This document shows positions 1 to 8,024 of a stretch of 64,000 nt of DNA, piece after piece (within the stretch, counting starts at the first letter, position 1; each line of letters opens with the position of its first letter). Below the pieces are notes generated by a model. That model worked only from the letters and a program-made list of their open reading frames with translations, was not told the DNA's origin and did not search any database. The position numbers and the translations under genes are program-made. Source of the DNA: Thalassolituus maritimus (GTDB lineage: Bacteria > Pseudomonadota > Gammaproteobacteria > Pseudomonadales > Oceanobacteraceae); assembly GCF_900156675.1 (NCBI RefSeq), contig NZ_FTOH01000005.1:279676-343675 (forward strand), read 5' to 3'.

Positions 1-1
1 T

Positions 2-433
2 GAGCTGCTTGAATACAGCCATGATGCTAACGCTGAAAGCTACGGTCTTGAAGCGGCTGAGAAACTCGGGCTGCCCCCAGACAGTGTTTTCAAAACATTG
101 TTGGTCAGCCTGAGTGGCCATAAAAGCACGTTAGCTGTCGCAGTACTTCCCGTCTCAAACACCCTGAGTCTGAAATCCATCGCTAAAGCCGTGGGGGCAA
201 AGAAAGCCGAAATGGCCGATCCTAAAGTCGCTGAGCGCACCACCGGATACGTCGTAGGAGGCATCAGCCCTCTCGGGCAAAAAAAAGCGCTTCCGACTGT
301 GATTGACGCCTCAGCACAGGCTCTGCCACGCATTCATATCAGCGCAGGGCGCCGCGGGCTGGAAATTGCGTTACATGCAGACGATCTGGCGACATTGAGC
401 AGAGGCATTTTCGCTAAAATTACGGCAGAATAG
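2..433 (+). CDS. ybaK: Cys-tRNA(Pro)/Cys-tRNA(Cys) deacylase, YbaK/EbsC family (5' end outside window)
   Basis: The reading frame is open from base 2 and the start codon lies before the window, so only the last 143 residues are seen. They cover most of the YbaK/ProX editing fold, including the YVVGGISPLGQKKALPTVID stretch (the G-G-x-S-P-x-G motif) that is characteristic of the family. Known members hydrolyse cysteine mischarged on tRNA(Pro) in the cytoplasm and so protect proline decoding. A lipoprotein gene follows 31 bases later on the same strand. Family assignment is secure; substrate preference is inferred from the family. Confidence 0.9.
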   Translation, partial: ELLEYSHDANAESYGLEAAEKLGLPPDSVFKTLLVSLSGHKSTLAVAVLPVSNTLSLKSIAKAVGAKKAEMADPKVAERTTGYVVGGISPLGQKKALPTVIDASAQALPRIHISAGRRGLEIALHADDLATLSRGIFAKITAE

Positions 434-464
434 GCCTTTTACATCAAGGCACTCTAGGCTGTTC

Positions 465-869
465 ATGAACGCCCTGCGATTAATTCCGGTTTTACTTGTC
501 CCCCTGCTGTTCACTCTGGCTGGCTGCGCGCCCCTGGACTATCAGGCCGTTCAGCTCGATTCACCCGAACAGCCTGCTCAGACCGATGGCTACATCAACA
601 AAGAAGTCAGCGAAGGCGTGCATGTTATTGAAGTGCGCCACGAGAGCTTACCTGCCATGATGCTGACCAAAGAACGGACCCTGAGTAATCTTAAAGATAT
701 CTGGCACCGTCGGGCCTCAGAGCTCTGCAAGAAAGGTTACCAGGGAGAGCCAGAAATCATCCGCCCGGATGAAGCCAGAACAGACGAGTTCTATTGCACA
801 CTCAATGTCTGCCAGAAATACTTACTGGCCTCAGGCGTTGCCTATTGCAAAGCGACTTACGAACTCTGA
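465..869 (+). CDS. small hypothetical lipoprotein
   Basis: A 134-residue protein with a basic start, a hydrophobic run and a lipobox LAGC with the lipidated cysteine at residue 21, so it is probably exported by Sec and processed by signal peptidase II. The mature part contains four further cysteines (ELCKKGY, FYCTLNVC, AYCKATYEL) that could form disulfides in the periplasm. I do not recognise a family. Its 3' end overlaps the convergent fumC by 13 bases. The ATG at 465 is the only start that leaves an intact signal peptide. Confidence 0.7.
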   Translation: MNALRLIPVLLVPLLFTLAGCAPLDYQAVQLDSPEQPAQTDGYINKEVSEGVHVIEVRHESLPAMMLTKERTLSNLKDIWHRRASELCKKGYQGEPEIIRPDEARTDEFYCTLNVCQKYLLASGVAYCKATYEL

Positions 870-2281
870 TCTGACTCAGTCAGTGCCTGAGGGTCCATCA
901 GAGACTCTAACTCTTCGCGGCTCAGATCCGTCATCTCTGCCGCAACATCCAACACCGGACGCCCTTGTTGATACGCAGCCTTGGCTACCTCAGCCGCCTT
1001 CAGATAACCAATAACAGGATTAAGCGCTGTCACCAGTACCGGATTTTTTGCCAAAGGTTCAGTCACCGATGTTTCACGTACCGTAAAGCCAAGAATTGCA
1101 TCGTCGGCCAGGCTGGTCGCAGAGCGACTCATTAGCTGCATGCTGTCGAGCAACCTGCTCGCAAACAAGGGCAGCATCACGTTCAGTTCAAAGTTACCGG
1201 ACTGCCCAGCCACGGTAATTGTTGTATCGTTACCCATCACCTGAGCACAGGCCATCGCGACGGCTTCCGGAATCACCGGGTTCACCTTACCGGGCATAAT
1301 GGATGAACCGGGTTGCAGAGCGGGCAGTTCAATCTCGCCCAACCCTGCAAGAGGCCCTGAGTTCATCCAGCGCAGATCATTCGCTATCTTCATCAAAGCG
1401 ACGGCAAGAGTCTTCAGGGCGCCAGACACCGCCACCACAACATCCTGCGCTCCCATGCCCGCAAAGCGACTGTTCGCCGGATAGAAACCCTGCTCTGCCG
1501 AACTGCTGAAATCAGTGCTTATATCGCTGCTCAGATAAGCATTCAGATAACGACATACACTTTCAGCAAAATCATCATCGGCGTTCACGCCGGTACCAAC
1601 AGCAGTACCACCAATCACCAGACTCTGTAATTTACTACCAGCGTCTTCAAGATTACGCATGGCGTGTTCGATCTGTGCCGACCATCCACCTAACACCTGA
1701 TCGAAACGTACGGGCATCGCGTCCATCAGATGCGTACGCCCGGTTTTCGTAATATGAGCAAGCGATGCCGCCTTCTGTTCCAGAACTTCAACAAGATGAG
1801 AGAGCGCCGGCAACAGCTCTTCTGATAGTGCAATAAAGCCCGACACGTGCAAGGCGGAAGGAATCACATCATTACTGCTCTGGCTCGCGTTGACATGATC
1901 ATTAGGCGAGACCTCAGAGCCAAGTGAACGCGACGCCAGTGCTGCGATCACCTCGTTCGCGTTCATATTTGAACTGGTGCCCGACCCCGTCTGGAAAATA
2001 TCGACGGGGAAATGGCTTATTAATGCTGGATCACTCAGTAACTGATCGACGGCTTCGACAATGGCAGTAGCCCTATCGGAATCCAGCTTCTCCAAAGAGA
2101 GGTTCGCTTCTGCCGTTGCCCGCTTCAGCATAAGAAGTGCACGAATAAAACGTTCAGGCATTGGCAGGCCTGAAATAGAAAAGTTATCAATCGCTCTTTG
2201 AGTCTGCGCGCCGTACAAAGCATCGGCAGGCACCGGCACTTCGCCCATGCTGTCACGTTCGGTCCTGAATTGAGAGGCCAT
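857..2281 (-). CDS. fumC: class II fumarate hydratase
   Basis: This 474-residue protein is full length for FumC, the oxygen-stable, iron-free fumarase that interconverts fumarate and malate in the TCA cycle. The family signature GSSIMPGKVNPVIPEA lies near residues 322-337, and TGSGTSSNMNANEV and the GRTHLMDA histidine motif are intact. The related aspartase is the main alternative, but the overall sequence fits FumC. It lies 52 bases downstream of the HxlR regulator on the same strand, so read-through from that promoter is possible. Its end overlaps the lipoprotein gene by 13 bases. Confidence 0.95.
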   Translation of the reverse strand: MASQFRTERDSMGEVPVPADALYGAQTQRAIDNFSISGLPMPERFIRALLMLKRATAEANLSLEKLDSDRATAIVEAVDQLLSDPALISHFPVDIFQTGSGTSSNMNANEVIAALASRSLGSEVSPNDHVNASQSSNDVIPSALHVSGFIALSEELLPALSHLVEVLEQKAASLAHITKTGRTHLMDAMPVRFDQVLGGWSAQIEHAMRNLEDAGSKLQSLVIGGTAVGTGVNADDDFAESVCRYLNAYLSSDISTDFSSSAEQGFYPANSRFAGMGAQDVVVAVSGALKTLAVALMKIANDLRWMNSGPLAGLGEIELPALQPGSSIMPGKVNPVIPEAVAMACAQVMGNDTTITVAGQSGNFELNVMLPLFASRLLDSMQLMSRSATSLADDAILGFTVRETSVTEPLAKNPVLVTALNPVIGYLKAAEVAKAAYQQGRPVLDVAAEMTDLSREELESLMDPQALTESDQSS

Positions 2282-2333
2282 GTTACTGCTCCGTTTTAAA
2301 TATAGAGTTTTGTCTGTCTACAGGCTGAGGAGT

Positions 2334-2744
2334 TCAATTGACGGAGTCGAGACTATCCCGGGCTTCGAGTACTCTGGCAAAGTTCTCTTCAATCCAGTCA
2401 GCGAGTGCCATCACTTTTTCGGAAACCTCTTCGCCCATTGGCGTCAGGCTGTACTCGACAAAAGGCGGAACGACCGGATGGGATACCCGGCTGACGAAGC
2501 CATCTTTAACAAGAGCCTGAAGTGTCTGAGCCAACATCTTCTCGCTGACGCCATCAATTTTTCGGCGCAGCTCGCTGAAACGGTGTGTGCCGGTACGCAA
2601 ACCAATCAGCACCAGAACGCCCCAACGACTCGACACATGATTCAGAACATCCCTTGACGGACAGGGGGCTGCAAAGAGATCTCCGCGTTCGAAGCGTTCT
2701 GATAGCTTCGGCGACTTTTTTGTTTCTGAAGGTCCACTCATCAC
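2334..2744 (-). CDS. HxlR-family winged-helix transcriptional regulator
   Basis: A 136-residue MarR-like winged helix of the HxlR family. Hallmarks are the N-terminal cysteine in the segment before the first helix (AAPCPSRDVLNHVSSRWG), LRTGTHRFSELRRKIDGVSEKMLAQTL as recognition region, and VEYSLTPMGEEV in the wing. Members with a single N-terminal cysteine often sense electrophiles or oxidants, as in QorR and HypR; here that is inference. The gene is divergent from an NAD(P)-binding oxidoreductase and shares with it an 89-base gap holding a perfect inverted repeat, the usual layout for a repressor and its target. The ATG at 2744 is used. Confidence 0.9.
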   Translation of the reverse strand: MMSGPSETKKSPKLSERFERGDLFAAPCPSRDVLNHVSSRWGVLVLIGLRTGTHRFSELRRKIDGVSEKMLAQTLQALVKDGFVSRVSHPVVPPFVEYSLTPMGEEVSEKVMALADWIEENFARVLEARDSLDSVN

Positions 2745-2761
2745 ACTTACCTTTTGGTGCG

Positions 2762-2780
2762 TACTTACTAAAAGTAAGTA
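2762..2780. promoter_or_regulatory. probable HxlR operator
   Basis: TACTTACT-AAA-AGTAAGTA is a perfect 8-bp inverted repeat with a 3-base centre in the gap between the divergent regulator and oxidoreductase genes. It matches the TACTTACT-type half-sites known for QorR/YtfH-like HxlR proteins, so autoregulation and repression of the oxidoreductase are likely. Confidence 0.75.
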
Positions 2781-2833
2781 TAGCGTCTAAAGTGGTTTCA
2801 TCACACAACGAAAGCACATACGGAGTACATACA

Positions 2834-3691
2834 ATGATTGCAATCACCGGAGCCTCAGGCCAACTCGGACGCCTTGTTATCGATGAACTGCTCACGACAA
2901 CACCTGCATCAGAAATAACCGCACTGGTTAGAACCCCAGAAAGTATCAGTGATCTCGCTGAGCGCGGGATCACCGTCCGCCAGGCTGATTACAATGAACC
3001 AGGCACGTTGATCGAAGCCCTCAAAGGCATTAAAAAATTATTGCTGATTTCTTCAAGTGAGGTGGGACAACGTGCCCAGCAACATCAGAATGTCATTAAC
3101 GCTGCAAAAGAAAATGGCATAGGGCTGATTGCCTACACCAGTATTCTGCACGCAGATACCTCGCCACTCGGGCTTGCCGAAGAACACCGTGCCACCGAAG
3201 CCATGCTGTCGGAATCTGGCATCCCGTTCGCCCTGCTGCGCAATGGCTGGTACAGCGAAAACTACACAGCAGGCATTCCTGCAGCGCTTCAGCTGGGCAC
3301 ACTCTACGGCTGTGCAGGCGATGGTCTGATCGCGTCTGCAGCCCGAGCAGACTACGCCGCTGCTGCTGCGAAAGTAATTACCCTGGACAATCAGGGTGGC
3401 AAAATTTATGAACTGTCTGGCGATAAAGCCTACACACTCGCAGAGCTGGCGGCGAAAATCAGCCAACAAACCGGGAAAGAGATCGGTTACGTCAACCTTC
3501 CTGAAGCCGACTACGCATCAGCCCTTGAGCAAGCTGGCTTACCTGCACCACTGGCACATATGCTTGCCGATTCAGACACAGGGGCTTCACAAGGAGGTTT
3601 GTACGATAACAGCCAGACGCTGAGCGGACTTATTGGCCGACCAACGACGCCGATCGCAGAATCAGTAAAAGAGGCACTGAAAGGAGGTTAA
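2834..3691 (+). CDS. NmrA/QorB-type NAD(P)H-binding oxidoreductase
   Basis: A 285-residue atypical short-chain dehydrogenase. The N-terminal ITGASGQLG (residues 4-12) is the dinucleotide-binding loop, followed by LVRTPESISDLAERGITVRQADY, the typical cofactor-discriminating and third-strand region of QorB/NmrA proteins. QorB reduces quinones with NADPH. The open frame extends far upstream, but the ATG at 2834 sits directly before the Rossmann fold and outside the divergent regulator and its operator, so it is preferred. Control by the adjacent HxlR protein through the 2762-2780 operator is inferred. Confidence 0.88.
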   Translation: MIAITGASGQLGRLVIDELLTTTPASEITALVRTPESISDLAERGITVRQADYNEPGTLIEALKGIKKLLLISSSEVGQRAQQHQNVINAAKENGIGLIAYTSILHADTSPLGLAEEHRATEAMLSESGIPFALLRNGWYSENYTAGIPAALQLGTLYGCAGDGLIASAARADYAAAAAKVITLDNQGGKIYELSGDKAYTLAELAAKISQQTGKEIGYVNLPEADYASALEQAGLPAPLAHMLADSDTGASQGGLYDNSQTLSGLIGRPTTPIAESVKEALKGG

Positions 3692-3718
3692 CCAGATCTT
3701 CATTACTCTGAGAATGAA

Positions 3719-3747
3719 GGGCGCCTGCCGGGTTAAGCCAGGCGTCC
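3719..3747. terminator. possible terminator stem between convergent genes
   Basis: GGGCGCCTG and CAGGCGTCC can pair (one G-U) across an 11-base loop just after the oxidoreductase and against the stop of the convergent toxin gene. The T tract is poor (TTATT), so efficiency is uncertain. Confidence 0.4.
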
Positions 3748-4065
3748 TTATTCAGATCCAGCAAGAAAGCGGCGAACATCACATTCCTGGCGAAAAACAT
3801 GAAGAATAAACACCTTGCTGTGCTCAACTCGGTAGAAGACGCGGCAAGGGTTAACAATCACTTCGCGGTAAGGAAAACCCTCGAGTTCCGGCGGGAAACG
3901 CCCCGACTCAGGAAATTGGGCAAGACGCTCGACAACTTCAAATACACGAGACACCAGCTCACTGGCTGCCACCGGATTAGAGAGCGCTATGTATTCTGCT
4001 AACGACTCAAGATCCTGAACAGCTGCCTCCGTCCAGATTACTTCAACCGGAGTTATTTCATCCAT
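3748..4065 (-). CDS. RelE/ParE-superfamily toxin
   Basis: A 105-residue protein of the RelE/ParE fold: VIWTEAAVQDLESLAEYIA at the N-terminus, a RLAQFPESGRFPPE segment in the middle and YREVIVNPCRVFYRVE leading to the final strand. Such toxins either cleave mRNA on ribosomes (RelE) or inhibit gyrase (ParE); the sequence does not decide which. It overlaps the upstream antitoxin gene by 13 bases, so translation is probably coupled. Confidence 0.88.
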   Translation of the reverse strand: MDEITPVEVIWTEAAVQDLESLAEYIALSNPVAASELVSRVFEVVERLAQFPESGRFPPELEGFPYREVIVNPCRVFYRVEHSKVFILHVFRQECDVRRFLAGSE

Positions 4066-4310
4066 TTTGAAAGCCGGTCCTTAGCTTCACTATGAGACAT
4101 AACGCGACCATCCTTGATCGCCTGTTCGCCACGAGCGATCCCTTCAAGGATGCTCATGCGGGTCATCAACTGCTCGTAATCATCAACATCCAAAAGATAC
4201 GCCGATGGCTGACCATGTTCTGTAATCAGCACAGGCTCTTTGGTTTCGTGAAGATCAGCAAGAATGCGGGTTGCCTGACGCTTCAGGCTGGTAACAAGCT
4301 CGGTTTTCAT
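4053..4310 (-). CDS. Phd/YefM-type antitoxin
   Basis: An 85-residue antitoxin. The N-terminal part (LKRQATRILADLHETKEPVLITEHGQPSAYLLDVDDYE) is the Phd/YefM DNA-binding and dimerisation fold, and the C-terminal tail would wrap the toxin. The gene precedes the toxin, as usual. The divergent half-sites just upstream of its start fit autoregulation by the antitoxin alone or with the toxin. Confidence 0.9.
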   Translation of the reverse strand: MKTELVTSLKRQATRILADLHETKEPVLITEHGQPSAYLLDVDDYEQLMTRMSILEGIARGEQAIKDGRVMSHSEAKDRLSKWMK

Positions 4311-4313
4311 AGC

Positions 4314-4349
4314 TGATACTCGAGAATATAAAGTATCACTATAGTATCA
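4314..4349. promoter_or_regulatory. probable antitoxin operator, three half-sites
   Basis: TGATACT (4314-4320), AGTATCA (4332-4338) and a second AGTATCA (4343-4349) lie immediately upstream of the antitoxin start codon. One is the inverse of the other two, and the two direct copies are 11 bp apart (one helical turn). This fits cooperative binding of antitoxin dimers. Confidence 0.65.
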
Positions 4350-4394
4350 CTCACTAGTTTCAACAAGTGCAACCAGCTCTCACCGGCGAAGTCA

Positions 4395-4733
4395 TCAATG
4401 CCACTCATCACCCGACGACTCGGCATAGCGCTTTTGCGCCTGCATTGTCAGACCACAACTCTGACAGGTGATCGGTTTGTTCACCCCAAAACCTAACAGC
4501 CTTAAATACCGGTGAAACCGATGTCCACATTTGGGGCAAATAGTTCTTCTGAGATATACCCAGTAAACACCAAAATATACAGGGAAGATGATTTTCAATA
4601 GCAACACAGCATCTTGCCGGTACTCAGCAGAAAAATAGTACACGATCGCTAAACAAGTCAGAAAAAAGGCCAGATATATCAGCCATTCCGTTCCCTGAAT
4701 TTTCTTTAACGCTTTTAGTAATTGAGTATCCAT
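4395..4733 (-). CDS. zinc-ribbon membrane protein of unknown function
   Basis: A 112-residue protein with two predicted transmembrane segments (WLIYLAFFLTCLAIVYYF and VLLLKIIFPVYFGVYWVYL) followed by a cytoplasmic treble of cysteine pairs, CPKCGHRF and CQSCGL, typical of a zinc ribbon. The ATG at 4733 is chosen because the upstream in-frame ATG at 4763 lies inside the terminator hairpin of the preceding SDR gene. The final KRYAESSGDEWH is polar. No function is recognised. Confidence 0.7.
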   Translation of the reverse strand: MDTQLLKALKKIQGTEWLIYLAFFLTCLAIVYYFSAEYRQDAVLLLKIIFPVYFGVYWVYLRRTICPKCGHRFHRYLRLLGFGVNKPITCQSCGLTMQAQKRYAESSGDEWH

Positions 4734-4748
4734 AGAATTTCCGAGCAA

Positions 4749-4772
4749 TAAAAAAGGCTGCATAAGCAGCCT
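4749..4772 (-). terminator. rho-independent terminator of the SDR gene
   Basis: On the minus strand AGGCTGC-TTAT-GCAGCCT is followed by TTTTTT, 28 bases after the SDR stop codon. Confidence 0.8.
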
Positions 4773-4799
4773 CTTAAATTCAGAAAACTCAACTAACTA

Positions 4800-5663
4800 T
4801 TAAGCAGTCTTGTTCTTCTTACGGTTCTGGTTTGCCTGTAGTTTCATAACCGAAACGATGACTTTCTGGTACCAGGAACCCAGAGTACGAACCATCAGGT
4901 CAAACGCAACGGCGTCAGGGCCAATCAGTACGCGACGCTTGTTTTTCTTAACGCCATTGATGATGGTTTTCGCTGCTTTGTCTGGCGTAGTGATAAACAG
5001 ACGCTCGAATTCAGCTTTTGAATCATCAGCGCTGGCGCCTGTGATTTCAGAAGACTTCTCGTTAAAACGAGTCGACTGAGCAATATTGGTTTTGATACCA
5101 CCTGGGTGTACACAGGTAGTACTCACACAAGAACCTGCAATATCCAGATCCTGACGCAGTGATTCGGTCAGACCACGTACCGCGAACTTAGATGCGTTGT
5201 AGCCGCTCATCAGTGGCTGAGACGCCAGACCGAAGATACTTGAAATGTTCACAATGTGGCCTTCACCAGCGGCTTCCATGTGTGGCAGGAATGCTTTCGT
5301 GCCGTACAGTACGCCGTAGAAGTTGATGTCCATGATCCACTTGTAGTCTTCAATGGACAGGTCACCCACGGTACCTGCCAGAGCAACACCCGCGTTGTTG
5401 AATACCAGGTTAGCTTTACCATGGTCAGCGACAACCTGATCAGCCCATGCGTAGAAGGCGTCTTTATCAGATACGTCGAGCTTCTGGGTAGTAATCTTAA
5501 CCGGGTACTGTTTCATCATTTCTACAGTTTCGGCAAGCCCCGCTTCATTAACGTCGCTCAGCGCAACGTTACAACCATTCTGTGCCAGGTTGATAGCAAG
5601 TGCACGGCCAATACCAGAACCAGCACCAGTCACTGCTGCGACTTTTCCGCTCAGATTTTGCAT
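4800..5663 (-). CDS. classical short-chain dehydrogenase/reductase
   Basis: A 287-residue classical SDR. Visible motifs are TGAGSGIG (residues 12-19, cofactor loop), NNAG (about 90-93), the catalytic serine in NISSIFG, and YNASK (about 155-159). The aspartate in LSDVNEAG after the second strand suggests NAD preference (inference). It lies 159 bases downstream of a Baeyer-Villiger-type monooxygenase on the same strand, a pairing used to oxidise alcohols to ketones before ester formation; the real substrate is unknown. A basic C-terminal tail (QANQNRKKNKTA) extends past the usual SDR core. Confidence 0.9.
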   Translation of the reverse strand: MQNLSGKVAAVTGAGSGIGRALAINLAQNGCNVALSDVNEAGLAETVEMMKQYPVKITTQKLDVSDKDAFYAWADQVVADHGKANLVFNNAGVALAGTVGDLSIEDYKWIMDINFYGVLYGTKAFLPHMEAAGEGHIVNISSIFGLASQPLMSGYNASKFAVRGLTESLRQDLDIAGSCVSTTCVHPGGIKTNIAQSTRFNEKSSEITGASADDSKAEFERLFITTPDKAAKTIINGVKKNKRRVLIGPDAVAFDLMVRTLGSWYQKVIVSVMKLQANQNRKKNKTA

Positions 5664-5822
5664 ATTTTTCTCCTTCAGGCATCAGGCCGACGCCTGAAAA
5701 GTGTCTGTTGTTATACGTTTTCTATGATGGTTAAACTCTACGTTAACTCACCGTATTTCAAAGGGTGCTTTCGGCCAATATATGATCAGAAAACACCCCG
5801 CTTTGGCGTAATTTAAAAGCAC

Positions 5823-7280
5823 TCAACGCATAGTGTGATCAGCACGTTTGAAGTTTTTCGCCAGCAACCAGAACGCCCAGCTAAACCCCGGGAACATAGC
5901 GATTACTTTGCCGCTTTTGCTCTTATACCAGGAGTTACAACCGCCTTTTTCCCAGACGGTTTTCTTCATTTCGCTGTGAATATGGTTGGTGTAACGCTCT
6001 TCCGCCTCAGGTGTCACTTCAATCGATTTAGCATGCGCACCACGCACTCGGTGAATTGCCTGCATGATGTAGTTCATCTGGGCCTCGATAACGAAGATCG
6101 CTGACGTGTGGCCAATACCTGTATTCGGGCCGGTCACAATGAACAGGTTCGGGAAATCAGGAATGACTGTACCCAGGTAAGCGCGAGGGTAATCTTCCCA
6201 GACATCACTGATCGCTTTACCACCACGACCAACAACCGGGTAAGAGATAACGCCATCAGTTGCATCATAGCCGGTGGAGTATACGATCAGATCAAAATCG
6301 AGCTTTTCACCCTTCTCTGTATTAATTCCAGTTTCTGTGATTTCGTCGATACCGTCAGTTTTATCGTGCAGGAACACGTTATCGCGACAGAACGCTGGAT
6401 AGAGGGTGTTCGACAGAATAATACGCTTACAACCGATCGTGTAATCAGGGGTTACTTTGGCGCGCAACTCCGGATCTTTAATCTGACGTTTGATATGTGC
6501 CAACGCTGGTTTTTGCGCTGCTGCCTTCAAGCCGGCTTCGGAGTATTTAAAACCAAGAATACGGGTTTCAAGCCCCCAATAAATACTCCAGCGCAGTAAT
6601 TTGTACATCAGCTTATTTTTAAGTAGAGCACGCTGCCATGGCTTAAATTTCTTATCGTGACGCGGCATAACCCAATGCGGAGTACGCTGAAAAACGTGCA
6701 GCTCTTTCACGTCTTTAGCGATTTCTGGAATTATCTGGGCAGCACTCGCGCCGCTACCAATAATGGCAACTTTTTTGTCTTTGTAGTCGTAGCTGTGGTC
6801 CCAGTCGTTGGTGTGGAACGACTTACCTTTAAAGTTATCCTTACCCTTAAAGTTCGGAATAACCGGTGTGCTCAATGGACCAGAGGCATTAATAATAAAC
6901 TGGCTCTCGTAAACTTCGCCGTTATCGAGGTGGATATGCCAACGGCTGATGTCATCCTGCCACTCAACTTTAGCAACGTTACAACCCGTGTGCATGCGCT
7001 CACGCAGGTTGTATTTACTGATAACGAACTCTGTGTACTCGTTCAGTTCTTTCTGATTGGCGAACATCTGCGTCCACGGGTATGGCTCGTGCGAGATGGA
7101 ATACAGCGGTGACTGAACATCTACCGCAGCACCGGGATAGGTGTTCTGAGACCAGGTGCCGCCCATGAAGCTGCGACGCTCAAGGATGACGAAATCTTCG
7201 CGCCCCTGCTTGATCAGGTTAATAGCGGCGCACTGTCCACCAAAGCCGCTACCGATAATGACAATGTTGTGTTGCTGCAT
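5823..7280 (-). CDS. flavin-containing / Baeyer-Villiger-type monooxygenase
   Basis: This 485-residue FAD- and NADPH-dependent monooxygenase has GSGFGG (residues 10-15) for FAD, a second Rossmann loop GSGASAAQ (about 175-182) for NADPH, and between them FKGKSFHTNDWDH, which matches the Baeyer-Villiger fingerprint FxGxxxHxxxW[P/D]. Such enzymes insert oxygen next to a ketone, or hydroxylate. The C-terminal hydrophobic stretch MFPGFSWAFWLLAKNF may aid membrane or substrate contact. Its promoter faces a TetR gene with two operator copies between, suggesting substrate-inducible control together with the downstream SDR. Confidence 0.9.
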   Translation of the reverse strand: MQQHNIVIIGSGFGGQCAAINLIKQGREDFVILERRSFMGGTWSQNTYPGAAVDVQSPLYSISHEPYPWTQMFANQKELNEYTEFVISKYNLRERMHTGCNVAKVEWQDDISRWHIHLDNGEVYESQFIINASGPLSTPVIPNFKGKDNFKGKSFHTNDWDHSYDYKDKKVAIIGSGASAAQIIPEIAKDVKELHVFQRTPHWVMPRHDKKFKPWQRALLKNKLMYKLLRWSIYWGLETRILGFKYSEAGLKAAAQKPALAHIKRQIKDPELRAKVTPDYTIGCKRIILSNTLYPAFCRDNVFLHDKTDGIDEITETGINTEKGEKLDFDLIVYSTGYDATDGVISYPVVGRGGKAISDVWEDYPRAYLGTVIPDFPNLFIVTGPNTGIGHTSAIFVIEAQMNYIMQAIHRVRGAHAKSIEVTPEAEERYTNHIHSEMKKTVWEKGGCNSWYKSKSGKVIAMFPGFSWAFWLLAKNFKRADHTMR

Positions 7281-7319
7281 CTTGCTCTACCTCGTTTAGT
7301 AAACGCACGCCTGCCAATC

Positions 7320-7364
7320 TGACGACACGCAATGTCACTTTACTTCTGACGACATGTGATGTCA
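7320..7364. promoter_or_regulatory. two probable TetR operators
   Basis: TGACGACACGCAATGTCA (7320-7337) and TGACGACATGTGATGTCA (7347-7364) are near-identical 18-mers, each an imperfect palindrome with TGAC/GTCA ends, 27 bp apart, between the divergent monooxygenase and TetR genes. The second copy covers the upstream candidate start codons of the TetR gene, suggesting tight autoregulation. Confidence 0.75.
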
Positions 7365-7373
7365 AATAGCCAA

Positions 7374-8024
7374 ATGACGTCTACCAATACCACCTCATCG
7401 GGCCGCAGTTATCGGGGTTTAACCCCAGAGCAGCGTACAGCCCAACGCCGCGAGCGCTTCGTTGAAGCCGGTCTTAACCTGTTCGGGAACGAAGGTTTTC
7501 ACGCCACAACGGTCCGTAAGCTCTGCAAAGAAGCCGGCCTGACCGATCGTTACTTCTACGAAAGTTTCTCGTCTATGGAGGAATGCCTGATTGAGGTCTA
7601 CGAGCGATGCTTACAAGGCATTCTTGCCCGATTGCAGAAGTCTCTCATTAACCTCGAGGGCAAGACCTTCCCGGAAGAGTTGATCCGTAGGCTCCTCAAT
7701 GACTTCTTCGCTGAGATGGAAGACCCCAGAGTAGCCAAAGTCTGTATGTTTGAAGCTGAAGGCGTCAGTGATTACATGCACGGTCTTTACAATGATTATA
7801 TTCGCCGCTTTGTTATGGTTCTGATGGGCGCCTCACGGGCTTATGTCAAAGAATGGCCACTCAATACCGAAGAAACAGAAGTCCTCGGCAATGCAATCGT
7901 TGGTGGTATTATTCAGGCCACTCGCAACTGGGCCGTCAATGACTATCACCTGAGCCGCGAATCACTAGTGAACGGTATCATGGTCATTTTCAAAGGCTCT
8001 CAGCTTCTCTTAGGCGAAAAATGA
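7374..8024 (+). CDS. TetR-family transcriptional regulator
   Basis: A TetR repressor of about 216 residues. The DNA-binding helix-turn-helix is in RRERFVEAGLNLFGNEGFHATTVRKLCKEAGLTDRYFYESF, followed by a ligand-binding domain without a recognised specificity. Starts at GTG 7356, ATG 7359 and ATG 7374 are possible; 7374 is preferred because the first two lie inside an operator copy, but no strong Shine-Dalgarno separates them. Its stop overlaps the next start (ATGA at 8021-8024), so the downstream methyltransferase is co-translated. Confidence 0.9.
   Translation: MTSTNTTSSGRSYRGLTPEQRTAQRRERFVEAGLNLFGNEGFHATTVRKLCKEAGLTDRYFYESFSSMEECLIEVYERCLQGILARLQKSLINLEGKTFPEELIRRLLNDFFAEMEDPRVAKVCMFEAEGVSDYMHGLYNDYIRRFVMVLMGASRAYVKEWPLNTEETEVLGNAIVGGIIQATRNWAVNDYHLSRESLVNGIMVIFKGSQLLLGEK

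Noticed and set aside
1303..1509. Short plus-strand frames inside fumC
   Set aside because: Fully antisense to a strong conserved gene and with no ribosome-binding site.
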